This document shows positions 1 to 6,619 of a DNA stretch of 8,635 bases, one piece after another. The notes under the pieces were generated by a model. The model ran no database searches, had not been told where the DNA came from, and was given only the letters and a program-made list of their open reading frames with translations. The stretch is from IH12 sp041987265. Its GTDB lineage: Bacteria > Pseudomonadota > Alphaproteobacteria > Caulobacterales > Hyphomonadaceae. How positions within the stretch are numbered: the first letter of the stretch is position 1; the number at the start of each line of letters is the position of its first letter. The translations under genes and the position numbers were made by a program. The stretch covers positions 1 to 8,635 of the forward strand of contig JBHIWT010000153.1 in assembly GCA_041987265.1 (NCBI GenBank). Reading direction: 5' to 3'.

Positions 1-366
1 CGGTAGTTGAGTGCAGCCCAGATATGGTCGATGCACCGCAAGGCGGGGCGGCATGTCGTCGAGATACGAAACGGAGACGGTCTTGTTCTCCTTGTCGATC
101 GTGTCTCTGAATGAGGAAGGTACCGAGCCGCCACGCTGGAACGACTGATAGACGGTGTCCTCACTCATCTCCGAAGTGAACAGTCCCGTGCACAGATGCA
201 GAGCGCGATAACCAGCCAGTTGCGCGGCTTCATGACGTGAAAGTTCAGGCTCCGTCTGCGCAGCCTGCGCGGGTGCGGGGCCGGAAGCGCGACCCTGCGC
301 TAGCGCTGGTGGCGCGAGTAGCAAGCTGGCGACTAATTCGATCCTTATGACGTTCCTCACGACCAT
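1..366 (-). CDS. Exported serine hydrolase (beta-lactamase-like), N-terminal part, cut by left edge
   Basis: An open frame of 122 codons reads leftwards from ATG at 366 to base 1 with no stop, so only the N-terminus is present. A GGAGG sits 8 nt before the ATG. The protein opens with a Sec-type signal peptide: basic MVVRN, a hydrophobic core ending LLLAPPALA, and a likely cleavage after ALA at residue 24. An Ala/Pro/Gln-rich linker follows, then a region containing YRALHLCTGLF, a run of polar residues, and RLAVHRPYLGCTQLP at the edge. That pattern (a Cys-Gly-Leu-Phe-like motif, then a Gly-Cys motif about 55-60 residues later) resembles the region before the catalytic domain in exported class-C beta-lactamase-fold serine hydrolases of alphaproteobacteria. 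The SxxK catalytic motif would lie outside the window, so activity cannot be confirmed. It diverges from the PrpD-family gene and shares its upstream region, so it may share regulation. Confidence 0.6.
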   Translation of the reverse strand, partial: MVVRNVIRIELVASLLLAPPALAQGRASGPAPAQAAQTEPELSRHEAAQLAGYRALHLCTGLFTSEMSEDTVYQSFQRGGSVPSSFRDTIDKENKTVSVSYLDDMPPRLAVHRPYLGCTQLP

Positions 367-400
367 CACGTCGTCCTCCCCGAGAGTTGTCTTCTTGCTT

Positions 401-415
401 GTCGCTAACAGCGAC
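401..415. promoter_or_regulatory. Perfect 6-bp-arm inverted repeat in the leader of the leftward hydrolase
   Basis: GTCGCT-AAC-AGCGAC is a perfect inverted repeat with a 3-nt centre. It lies 35 nt upstream of the ATG of the minus-strand hydrolase. It could be an operator or a small hairpin in the 5' leader. No T-tract follows on either strand, so it is not a typical terminator. It differs from the TTCC/GGAA repeats nearby and no second copy was noticed. Function is unknown. Confidence 0.35.
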
Positions 416-481
416 CTGTCGATCTCAACCAAGTCGACCGTTGTTGTAAAGCGATTTGCAGTCTAAGAGTCCTGTAAATAT

Positions 482-486
482 TGGAA
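482..486. promoter_or_regulatory. Extra TGGAA half-site upstream of operator 1
   Basis: TGGAA lies exactly 20 bp (about two helical turns) upstream of the TGGAA arm of operator 1. The same half-site at the same 20-bp distance precedes operator 2 (6544-6548). This gives a shared TGGAA-N5-TTCC-N7-TGGAA layout, which could accommodate two regulator dimers side by side on one DNA face. Confidence 0.4.
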
Positions 487-491
487 GATCA

Positions 492-506
492 TTCCAGATA
501 ATGGAA
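492..506. promoter_or_regulatory. Operator 1: probable IclR-type site before the PrpD/mad/mat operon
   Basis: TTCCAGATAATGGAA is an inverted repeat (TTCCA-N5-TGGAA, perfect arms) ending 31 nt before the GTG start at 538. Near-identical 15-mers occur at 6554-6568 and 6620-6634, both flanking the IclR-family gene. IclR-family operators are typically short palindromes of this size, so this is the best candidate target for the window's IclR protein. The site contains GATAAT (497-502), a good match to a sigma-70 -10 element pointing towards the operon. Binding there would be expected to block polymerase. No convincing -35 was found at 16-18 bp, so an activator role is also possible. Confidence 0.6.
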
Positions 507-537
507 CCAGATAGACCCAGCGCTGAGGGAGGAAGGC

Positions 538-2097
538 GTGAACGAGAAATCGACACAGGGAACCGGTGCGCCTAGTCGTCGTGAGGCTCTAGGAGCTGGG
601 TTAATTGGAGCCGGTGCCGTCCTGGGCGGATGTGCGACCGGGCAGGCAGCTGTCGGGCAGGATACGCGGGCACGCGACGCGGCCACGGAACCTGCAGCGC
701 CGACGTCCGTCCGACGAGGCGATGGCCGCCTGCTGACACCTACCATCAGCGAATACATCGCGAACATTCGTACTGCGCCGGTCGATCCGGAGTTTCTGGA
801 ACTCACCAAGCGCCACATTCTTGATACGCTCGCCGCTGCCGTCTCGTGCAAGGATCTGGAACCGGCGATGCTGGGCCGGAAGTATGCGCTGTCGAAGTCG
901 GCAGGCGCCGAAAACGGCGCGACCATGCTGGCGACGAATGAGCGCGTTGGGCTTGTCGATGCGGTCTATGGCAGTTCGATGATTGTCCACGGTTCGGAGA
1001 TCAACGACTTCATCCCTTCTGCATTCGTGCAGCCGGGACCTGCGGTTGTCAGTGCAGCATTCGCACTAGCGGAGAACCGGGGTGGATCTGGCGCCGATGT
1101 GTTGCGGGCATGCGTGGCCGGGTACGAAATGTGCGGGCGGGTGCCGAAGGCGCTTGGCGTTCGCACTCTGTATGCATCGGGACTGGCCAACCACGGAATT
1201 GGTCCGTGTTTCGGCGCCGCGGCAACCTCTGCCTCAATGCTGGGCCTCTCGGCTGATCAAATCCGCTATGTGATGTCCTATGCGTGCCAGCAGGCGTCTG
1301 GCTCCTGGCAGTGGCTGCTCGACGAGGATCATATCGAAAAGACCTTCGTTTTTGCAGGCGTCGGCGCGCGCAACGGTGTGGAGTCCGCGCTGTTGGTTGA
1401 GATGGGCTATACGGGCGTTCCGGACTGTTTCGACAATCCGGAAGGGTACATGAATCACAAGGTCTTCGCCGAGGGTGCGGACCATGATCCCTACTATCTC
1501 ATTGAAGACCTCCATACGCGTTCCGAGCTGCCCCATACGGCCTACAAGCGGTATCCGGTCGGCGGCCCGACGCAGCCTGCAGTGCAGGCGCTTCTGGAGC
1601 TGCTGCCGCATACGTCGCCGCAGACAGTCGAGAGCATCGTCATGGAGATGCCCGGGCGCTGGGACGCGTTCCGCAATGCGGAAATGCCTGCGTTGAACCT
1701 GCGTTACCTTGCCTCGATCATTCTCATCGACGGCAGGCTTGATCTGGTCGCGGCGCAGGATCGCGAGCGCTTCAACACCGACAGTCAGGTCCACGAACTG
1801 ATGAAGAAGATGGACGTGATCCATGCCCCGGACCTCGAAGTCGCTGAAGGCGAAACGCGCACCGAGCCTGCGCGTGTGAAGATGGTCGACAGCCGCACGG
1901 GCGAGCACAACCTGTTCGTGCCCTTTGTTCGCGGTTTCCCGTCCCATCCGATGACCCGCGACGATGTCACCGCCAAGGCGATGGAGCTGATGTCGCCTGT
2001 CCTCGGTCGCGCCCGCACGCAGGACGTGATCGACATCGTAATGGAGATCGAAAACCTCGAGAACGGCGCCGATATTATCCCCATGATCGCGAGCTGA
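538..2097 (+). CDS. MmgE/PrpD-family protein with Tat/lipoprotein signal
   Basis: A 519-residue protein from GTG, preceded by a strong GGGAGGAAGG ribosome site. Known members of the family are cytoplasmic enzymes acting on small polycarboxylates: 2-methylcitrate dehydratase, cis-aconitate decarboxylase, iminodisuccinate epimerase. Family features are an N-terminal helical domain from about residue 63, AFALAENRGGSGADVLRACV with GYEMCGR, HGIGPCFGAAAT (His219), QASGSW, EKTF with Lys268, and KRYPVGGPTQPA (337-348). Two things are odd. First, residues 1-32 carry a twin-arginine motif (SRREAL, R14-R15), a Gly/Ala-rich hydrophobic stretch and a lipobox LGGC with Cys32, then a polar Ala/Thr-rich linker to about residue 62. 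This predicts Tat export and lipid anchoring. Second, usual active-site positions are changed: DxDDT reads EINDF (154-158), HPG reads QPG (Gln165), and the later THxA His is Gln346. The true reaction cannot be assigned. It is first in a likely operon with malonate transport and activation genes, 78 nt before madL. Confidence 0.85.
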   Translation: MNEKSTQGTGAPSRREALGAGLIGAGAVLGGCATGQAAVGQDTRARDAATEPAAPTSVRRGDGRLLTPTISEYIANIRTAPVDPEFLELTKRHILDTLAAAVSCKDLEPAMLGRKYALSKSAGAENGATMLATNERVGLVDAVYGSSMIVHGSEINDFIPSAFVQPGPAVVSAAFALAENRGGSGADVLRACVAGYEMCGRVPKALGVRTLYASGLANHGIGPCFGAAATSASMLGLSADQIRYVMSYACQQASGSWQWLLDEDHIEKTFVFAGVGARNGVESALLVEMGYTGVPDCFDNPEGYMNHKVFAEGADHDPYYLIEDLHTRSELPHTAYKRYPVGGPTQPAVQALLELLPHTSPQTVESIVMEMPGRWDAFRNAEMPALNLRYLASIILIDGRLDLVAAQDRERFNTDSQVHELMKKMDVIHAPDLEVAEGETRTEPARVKMVDSRTGEHNLFVPFVRGFPSHPMTRDDVTAKAMELMSPVLGRARTQDVIDIVMEIENLENGADIIPMIAS

Positions 2098-2175
2098 AAT
2101 CGCTGGCGTCGGGCCTTTGTCGGGCTAGGATCATGGGCACACCGTGCATGAGACACGGATCAAGCGGGAGGCTCC

Positions 2176-2535
2176 ATGGTCATTTACGGTGTCGCATTGC
2201 TTGCGGGCTGCATGCTTGCAGGCATGGTGCTCGGCGATCTGTTGGGCGTGCTCGTTGGTGTTGAAGCAAATGTCGGCGGCGTAGGGATCGCGATGATTTT
2301 GCTGCTCGCAATCTCCAGCTGGAAGAAGGTGCAGATGCCGTTCGCCGATGCATCCAGCCAGGGCATCGCCTTCTGGAGCGCGATGTATATCCCGATCGTC
2401 GTCGCCATGGCTGCAAAGCAGAACGTTGCGGCTGCGGTCTCTGGTGGCTGGCTGGCGCTTGTCGCAGGCGCCGGTGCGGTTCTCGCCAGCTTTGCGCTCG
2501 TCCCGGTGTTGTCTCGGCTGGCCGCAGGCAAATGA
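2176..2535 (+). CDS. madL: Malonate transporter subunit MadL
   Basis: A 119-residue, very hydrophobic membrane protein matching the small subunit of the two-component MadL/MadM malonate:Na+ symporter known from Malonomonas and many proteobacteria. Signature stretches are IYGVALLAGCMLAG, GDLLG, ANVGGVGIAM and AFWSAMYIPIVVAMAAKQNV. About four membrane segments are visible, near residues 3-28, 33-49, 63-80 and 85-115. The ATG is preceded by GGGAGG (2166-2171). The length is normal for the family. The stop codon overlaps the madM start as ATGA, indicating translational coupling and equal production of the two subunits. The role, import of malonate across the inner membrane, follows from the family. 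The actual substrate could be a related small diacid. Confidence 0.92.
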   Translation: MVIYGVALLAGCMLAGMVLGDLLGVLVGVEANVGGVGIAMILLLAISSWKKVQMPFADASSQGIAFWSAMYIPIVVAMAAKQNVAAAVSGGWLALVAGAGAVLASFALVPVLSRLAAGK

Positions 2536-3305
2536 TGGTCTGGAATGCAATCGCGGGAGCGTTGGAGCGTTACGGCCTGATCACGGCGTTCGTGTTCGTC
2601 GCGCTCGTCATGTGGGCGTCCTATGCGCTTTCAAATCGGCTGACCGGTGGTCGCCTGCACGGATCGGCAGTCGCCATCACGGTCGGCCTCATCCTCGCTT
2701 ATCTCGGCGGGCGCATGACAGGCGGATCGAATGGCGTCGCGGATTGGCCGATCCTCGCCGGCGTCGCGCTCCTCGGCGGCGGCATGTTCCGCGACTTCGC
2801 GATTGTCGCCACCGCCTTCGGCGCCGACCCGGATCATATGAAGAAGGCCGGTCTCGCGGGCGCAGTGTCGCTGGTTGTGGGGGTGGTGCTTTCGTTTCTC
2901 GTCGGCGCACTCGCCGCGCTGGCTTTCGGCTACACCGATGCCGTCAGCGTCAGCACGATCGGCGCAGGCGCAGCCACCTATATCGCCGGCCCGGTCACCG
3001 GCGCTGCGCTCGGCGCGTCGTCAGAGGTCATCGCTCTGTCGATTGCCGCGGGGCTGGTGAAGTCGGTCATGGTGATGGTGGGCACACCCTATGTGGCGCG
3101 CTTCATCGGCCTCACGACGCCGGAGGCCGCTCTGGTCTATGGCGGCCTGATGGGGACGACGAGCGGCGTCGCAGGCGGGCTTGCCGCAACAGACCCCAAG
3201 CTGGTCCCCTACGGCGCGATGACCGCTACGTTCTATACCGGGCTCGGGTGCCTCCTGGCGCCCTCGCTGCTATTCATCGCGACGCGCGCCATACTCGGCG
3301 GCTGA
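2532..3305 (+). CDS. madM: Malonate transporter subunit MadM
   Basis: A 257-residue polytopic membrane protein, the large partner of MadL. Recognisable family blocks are RMTGGSNGVADWP, GGGMFRDFAIVATAFG, STIGAGAATYIAGPVTGAA, ASSEVIALSIAAGLVKS, AATDPKLVPYG and ATFYTGLGCLLAPSLLF. Together they look full length and intact. Several membrane-spanning segments are evident, e.g. about residues 15-34, 46-60 and 108-132, plus further Gly/Ala-rich helices to the C-terminus. Translation starts at the ATG inside madL's last codons (ATGA overlap); a second ATG follows immediately. With MadL it should form the cation-coupled malonate uptake system that feeds the CoA ligase encoded 17 nt downstream. Confidence 0.92.
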   Translation: MMVWNAIAGALERYGLITAFVFVALVMWASYALSNRLTGGRLHGSAVAITVGLILAYLGGRMTGGSNGVADWPILAGVALLGGGMFRDFAIVATAFGADPDHMKKAGLAGAVSLVVGVVLSFLVGALAALAFGYTDAVSVSTIGAGAATYIAGPVTGAALGASSEVIALSIAAGLVKSVMVMVGTPYVARFIGLTTPEAALVYGGLMGTTSGVAGGLAATDPKLVPYGAMTATFYTGLGCLLAPSLLFIATRAILGG

Positions 3306-3322
3306 TTGGAGACCTGCATCCC

Positions 3323-4837
3323 GTGAACATCGCTGAACGTTTCAGACAAGCCTACGCGAAAGCGATGGATCGCGCCTGTCTCGTCAGTCCGGACGGTCCG
3401 CGCCTGACCTACGGCCAGCTGGACGATCTTTCGGCGCGCTTTGCGAGCGTGCTGGTCGAGGCGGGCCTGCAACCCGGTGAACGCGTTGTGGTGCAGGTCG
3501 ACAAGTCGTTCGGCAATGTCGCTCTCTATCTCGCCGTGCTGCGCGCCGGCGGCGTCTACGTTCCACTGAACACCGGCTACACGGTCAGCGAGGTTCGCTA
3601 TTTCATCGAAAACGCCGATCCGCGTATCGTCGTGTGCCGCCCCGGCGATCTTGGCGAAATCACCGCGATCGCAGCCGAGCTATCTGTCCCAGTCACCCTC
3701 GCGTTAGGCGATGACGATTCAGCCGGACTCTGGGCAGCTGGCGTTTCTGCTCAGCCGCTTAAGAACTTCGTCACCCGCGCGCCGGACGATTTGGCGGCCA
3801 TCGTTTACACATCCGGTACGACGGGTCGGTCCAAAGGTGCGATGCTCACCCACGCAAACCTCATCGACAACGCGGAGGCGCTCCACAAACTCTGGGGTTT
3901 CACGCCCGACGACGTCCTGATCCACGCGCTGCCTATCTTCCATGTGCACGGCCTCTTCGTCGCGCTCCACACATCCTTCCTGAACGCGACGCCGATGATT
4001 TTCCTCAAGTCGTTTGACGCCCAAGTCGTCCGCAGTCAGATGCCTGACGCAACGGTGCTGATGGGCGTGCCCACATATTATTCGCGCCTCGGCGCCCTCG
4101 ACCGTTTCGGGGCCGAAGACTGCCGCAACATGCGCCTCTTCATTTCCGGCTCTGCGCCGCTTACCGCCAAGGCTTCGGATGAATGGACCAAGATGACCGG
4201 CCATCGCATCCTTGAGCGCTATGGCATGTCCGAGGCGGGCATGATCACCTCAAACCCGCTGGACGGCGATCGCATCGCGGGTACGGTCGGCTTCGCGTTG
4301 CCGGGCTACGACGTCCGCATCGCCGACCCGGAGGGCGCAATGCTGCCTCCGGGCGAGACTGGCGTCATTGAGATCAAGGGGCCAAGCCTGTTCCGAGGTT
4401 ATTGGCGCATGCCTGAAAAGACTGCGGAAGAGTTCCGCGACGATGGCTACTTCATCACCGGCGACAACGCCGTGATGGACGAGGAGGGACGTGTCTCCAT
4501 CGTCGGGCGCGCGAAGGACCTTATCATCTCCGGCGGCTACAACATCTATCCAAAGGAGGTCGAGCAGGTGCTGGACGCCATTCCTGGCGTGGTGGAATCG
4601 GCCGTGATCGGCGCGCCTCACCCAGAAATGGGGGAGGGCGTCGTCGCTGTCCTGGTCGCCACCGATGGTCCAGTCGCGGACGAGACAATCATGTCGGCGC
4701 TTTCAGATTCACTCGCGCGCTTCAAACACCCGCGGCGGTTCGTCTGGGTCAACAGCCTGCCGCGCAACACCATGGGCAAGGTGCAGAAGGCCGAGCTTCG
4801 CAAGCAGTACGAAGATGCCTATGCGAAGTCTGGCTAG
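3323..4837 (+). CDS. matB: Malonyl-CoA synthetase (MatB-type acyl-CoA ligase)
   Basis: A 504-residue ANL-superfamily acid:CoA ligase converting malonate, ATP and CoA to malonyl-CoA via an acyl-adenylate in the cytoplasm. Core motifs: P-loop YTSGTTGRSKG (162-172), FHVHG (206-210), MGVPTYYSRLG (247-257), LERYGMSEAGM (297-307), TGDNA (379-383), GRAKDLIISGG (395-405) and the catalytic Lys486 in NTMGK. MatB-like segments include GGVYVPLNTGYT, DGDRIAGTVG, GYWRMPEKT and PGVVESAVIGAPHPEMGEG. Length matches characterised MatB (about 500). I chose GTG 3323: GGAG lies 11 nt upstream and VNIAERF suits a MatB N-terminus. The same frame stays open upstream to 2348, but that part overlaps madLM out of frame and is not real. 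The adjacent transporter supports malonate as substrate; methylmalonate is a possible alternative. Compared from memory with Rhodopseudomonas MatB, HTHG is HVHG and YGMTE is YGMSE, which could shift specificity. Confidence 0.9.
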   Translation: MNIAERFRQAYAKAMDRACLVSPDGPRLTYGQLDDLSARFASVLVEAGLQPGERVVVQVDKSFGNVALYLAVLRAGGVYVPLNTGYTVSEVRYFIENADPRIVVCRPGDLGEITAIAAELSVPVTLALGDDDSAGLWAAGVSAQPLKNFVTRAPDDLAAIVYTSGTTGRSKGAMLTHANLIDNAEALHKLWGFTPDDVLIHALPIFHVHGLFVALHTSFLNATPMIFLKSFDAQVVRSQMPDATVLMGVPTYYSRLGALDRFGAEDCRNMRLFISGSAPLTAKASDEWTKMTGHRILERYGMSEAGMITSNPLDGDRIAGTVGFALPGYDVRIADPEGAMLPPGETGVIEIKGPSLFRGYWRMPEKTAEEFRDDGYFITGDNAVMDEEGRVSIVGRAKDLIISGGYNIYPKEVEQVLDAIPGVVESAVIGAPHPEMGEGVVAVLVATDGPVADETIMSALSDSLARFKHPRRFVWVNSLPRNTMGKVQKAELRKQYEDAYAKSG

Positions 4838-4864
4838 CTTGTCAGGAACGGACCGTGTCGGCGT

Positions 4865-6475
4865 CTACCCATCGCGTCTGGCCGTCGCTCTGACGGAGTC
4901 GTATGCGCTCATGTAAAGGCGCTCGGAGCGGAACGGGTCACTCACGGCCACAGCCGGCGTCTCGAAGTGCATCACATTGCGCGAGGCTAGGTCATACGTG
5001 GGCCAGTTCGGCAGTCCGTCATGATTTGGGTCGCCATCGCGCGCGAACGCAATCCACGCATTGGCCATGTAATCCGTCATCGCTCGCGTGTCGCTGGTTT
5101 CGGGACCCGTGAGATGAGGGACCTTGTCGACATTGTCGAACATGAAGGGCAGGTCGATCGTATGCTGGCTGTAGCGTCGCCCACCCTCAGCCGGCGAACG
5201 CCAGGTCACCTGATACATCCAGGTCGGATTACTGGCGCCGTTCAGCTCCGCTCGCGTCTCGGCCATGATCGTGGCGTTGAGAATGTAGGAGCGCCACGAA
5301 GTCATGATGAAGAACAACTCTGTCGGTGACGCCTCGGGATTGGAGTCCCGGAACACCTCGATCGCAGGCTGTACTTCCTCCTCAGGGAAGAAGCGTCCGA
5401 TCCGTTCGACAAGTCCCGCATTGTCGATTTCGTAGATGGAGGGATCACGTCCGAGCTGGTTCGACAGCTCCGTGCGTGTCGTGCCCAGCATCATCGGAAC
5501 CTGCGCTGTGCGTCGGGGCGCGTTGGGAATGAAGGGATGCTCTGTGAAGTTGATCCCATCTATGTTCGGTTCAAACCTGTAGCCGGCGGCGCGTATAACG
5601 CTGCGCTGAACCTCGCCAAGCTTTTCCCACGGCACATCCTGCAGTGATCGCGCATTCGCGGGATCAATCTGGAGTTCATTCAGCAACGCTGTGGTCAGCG
5701 CCTCCGACTGCTCTGGAGTCTGAACGCGGTTGTGGGATCCGGACTGCACCACGCCCTTGGCGAAGAGGCCGGCGGATGGCGCGCCGACGAAGCAGACGCT
5801 CACCTTCCGTCCGCCGCCAGACTGGCCGTAGATCATGATATTGTTCGGATCGCCGCCGAAGGCTTCGATGTTTTCGCGCACCCATTTCATGGACTCAACG
5901 AGATCGAGGTATCCGACATTCCCGGACTGGGCGAAGTCCGCGCCCAGATGCTGTGATAGGTCGCAATAGCCGAAGACGTTCAGTCTGTGGTTCGTCGTGC
6001 ACACCACGACGTCGCCGCGCTTCGCGATGTTGGTTCCGTTATAAAGAGCGCTCGACCCGCTGCCCGCCTCGAAGCCGCCGCCGTGGAACCATAGTAGGAC
6101 CGGCCGTTTGCGATCCCTGCTGGCATCGGGCGTCCAGACGTTGATCCGCAGGCAGTCCTCGCTCATTGCGGTGTCGGCAGCCAGCCCGCCACGGGCCTGC
6201 GGGGTCTGGTCGCCGTACTCGAAAGCATCCCTCACGCCAGCGAACGTTTCTGGAGGGCGAGGCGGCATGAAGCGGTTGGGGCCTGCTGTGGACGCCCCAT
6301 AGCGCATACCTTTGAAGGTATAGACGCCGTCGACAAGCCGTCCGCGATAACGACCCTGCGCCGTCTCAACCACGCCCGGCTCGACCGTTCCCCGGTTCGA
6401 GACGCAGGCCGCCGCGCCCAGCGTCGCGCCCGCGCCGATCAGCAGGGTCCGGCGTGAAAATGGATGTATCAGCAT
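4865..6475 (-). CDS. Type-B carboxylesterase, Tat-exported, possible lipoprotein
   Basis: A 536-residue alpha/beta-hydrolase of the carboxylesterase/para-nitrobenzyl-esterase family, hydrolysing carboxylic esters. Catalytic features: oxyanion loop FHGGG (His131-Gly134), nucleophile elbow GQSGGG with Ser219 (most relatives have GESAGG), acid Glu336 in GTTRTEL, and His438 in QHTIDLPFMF. Other family markers are KGMRYG, EDCLRINVWTP, NIEAFGGDPNNI and VVQSGS. Length is normal. The N-terminus MLIHPFSRRTLLIGAGATLG has twin arginines at 8-9 and a hydrophobic stretch to AAAC (Cys24), so Tat export with possible lipid attachment is predicted; AAAC is a weaker lipobox than LGGC. The start at 6475 has GGGGAG 7 nt upstream. 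The frame is open 50 codons further back, but that extension is basic, lacks family similarity and would bury the signal. It diverges from iclR and converges on matB with a 27-bp gap. The natural ester is unknown; a malonate ester is a context-based guess. Confidence 0.88.
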   Translation of the reverse strand: MLIHPFSRRTLLIGAGATLGAAACVSNRGTVEPGVVETAQGRYRGRLVDGVYTFKGMRYGASTAGPNRFMPPRPPETFAGVRDAFEYGDQTPQARGGLAADTAMSEDCLRINVWTPDASRDRKRPVLLWFHGGGFEAGSGSSALYNGTNIAKRGDVVVCTTNHRLNVFGYCDLSQHLGADFAQSGNVGYLDLVESMKWVRENIEAFGGDPNNIMIYGQSGGGRKVSVCFVGAPSAGLFAKGVVQSGSHNRVQTPEQSEALTTALLNELQIDPANARSLQDVPWEKLGEVQRSVIRAAGYRFEPNIDGINFTEHPFIPNAPRRTAQVPMMLGTTRTELSNQLGRDPSIYEIDNAGLVERIGRFFPEEEVQPAIEVFRDSNPEASPTELFFIMTSWRSYILNATIMAETRAELNGASNPTWMYQVTWRSPAEGGRRYSQHTIDLPFMFDNVDKVPHLTGPETSDTRAMTDYMANAWIAFARDGDPNHDGLPNWPTYDLASRNVMHFETPAVAVSDPFRSERLYMSAYDSVRATARRDG

Positions 6476-6543
6476 TGCGAAACTCCCCGGGACCAGTCGT
6501 CTGCGACTCCTAGAGAGCAGAGCTATAGGCGCGGATCGTGAGA

Positions 6544-6548
6544 TGGAA
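6544..6548. promoter_or_regulatory. Extra TGGAA half-site next to operator 2
   Basis: TGGAA sits exactly 20 bp from the TGGAA arm of operator 2, copying the arrangement at operator 1 (482-486 versus 502-506). Both loci therefore share TGGAA-N5-TTCC-N7-TGGAA, which argues against a chance short match. Confidence 0.4.
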
Positions 6549-6553
6549 AAGCG

Positions 6554-6568
6554 TTCCGGATAATGGAA
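6554..6568. promoter_or_regulatory. Operator 2: probable IclR-type site between esterase and iclR
   Basis: TTCCGGATAATGGAA differs from operator 1 at a single base (A to G at position 5). It lies 78 nt upstream of the esterase ATG and 70 nt upstream of the chosen iclR ATG. It contains GATAAT (6559-6564) on the plus strand, so it could overlap the -10 of a rightward iclR promoter. On the minus strand, a weak pair TTTTCC/TATAGC with a 17-bp spacer lies immediately towards the esterase, which would place the operator beside that -35. Control of both divergent genes by IclR is the simplest reading. Confidence 0.58.
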
Positions 6569-6619
6569 CACAGAAGATGCGCGCTGAGCCCGGCGGCGGA
6601 TGATTGCGAGCGTATCAAT

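Noticed and set aside
1234..1947. 237-codon open frame on the minus strand inside the PrpD-family gene
   Set aside because: It is antisense to strongly conserved family blocks, as expected from GC-rich codon bias, and has no recognisable domain.
2098..2175. Repeat GTCGGGC (2108-2114, 2119-2125) and small stem GCAC-ACC-GTGC (2137-2147) before madL
   Set aside because: The repeat is short and the stem is only 4 bp with no T-tract. I cannot support a terminator or riboswitch, and the genes look co-transcribed.
2348..3322. 325-codon open extension in front of the MatB frame
   Set aside because: It overlaps madL and madM, whose family blocks are clear in the other frames, and its translation is Arg/Ser-rich with no domain. 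The MatB similarity begins at the GTG at 3323.
4838..4864. Bidirectional terminator between matB and the esterase
   Set aside because: The 27-bp gap shows no stable stem or T-run on either strand.
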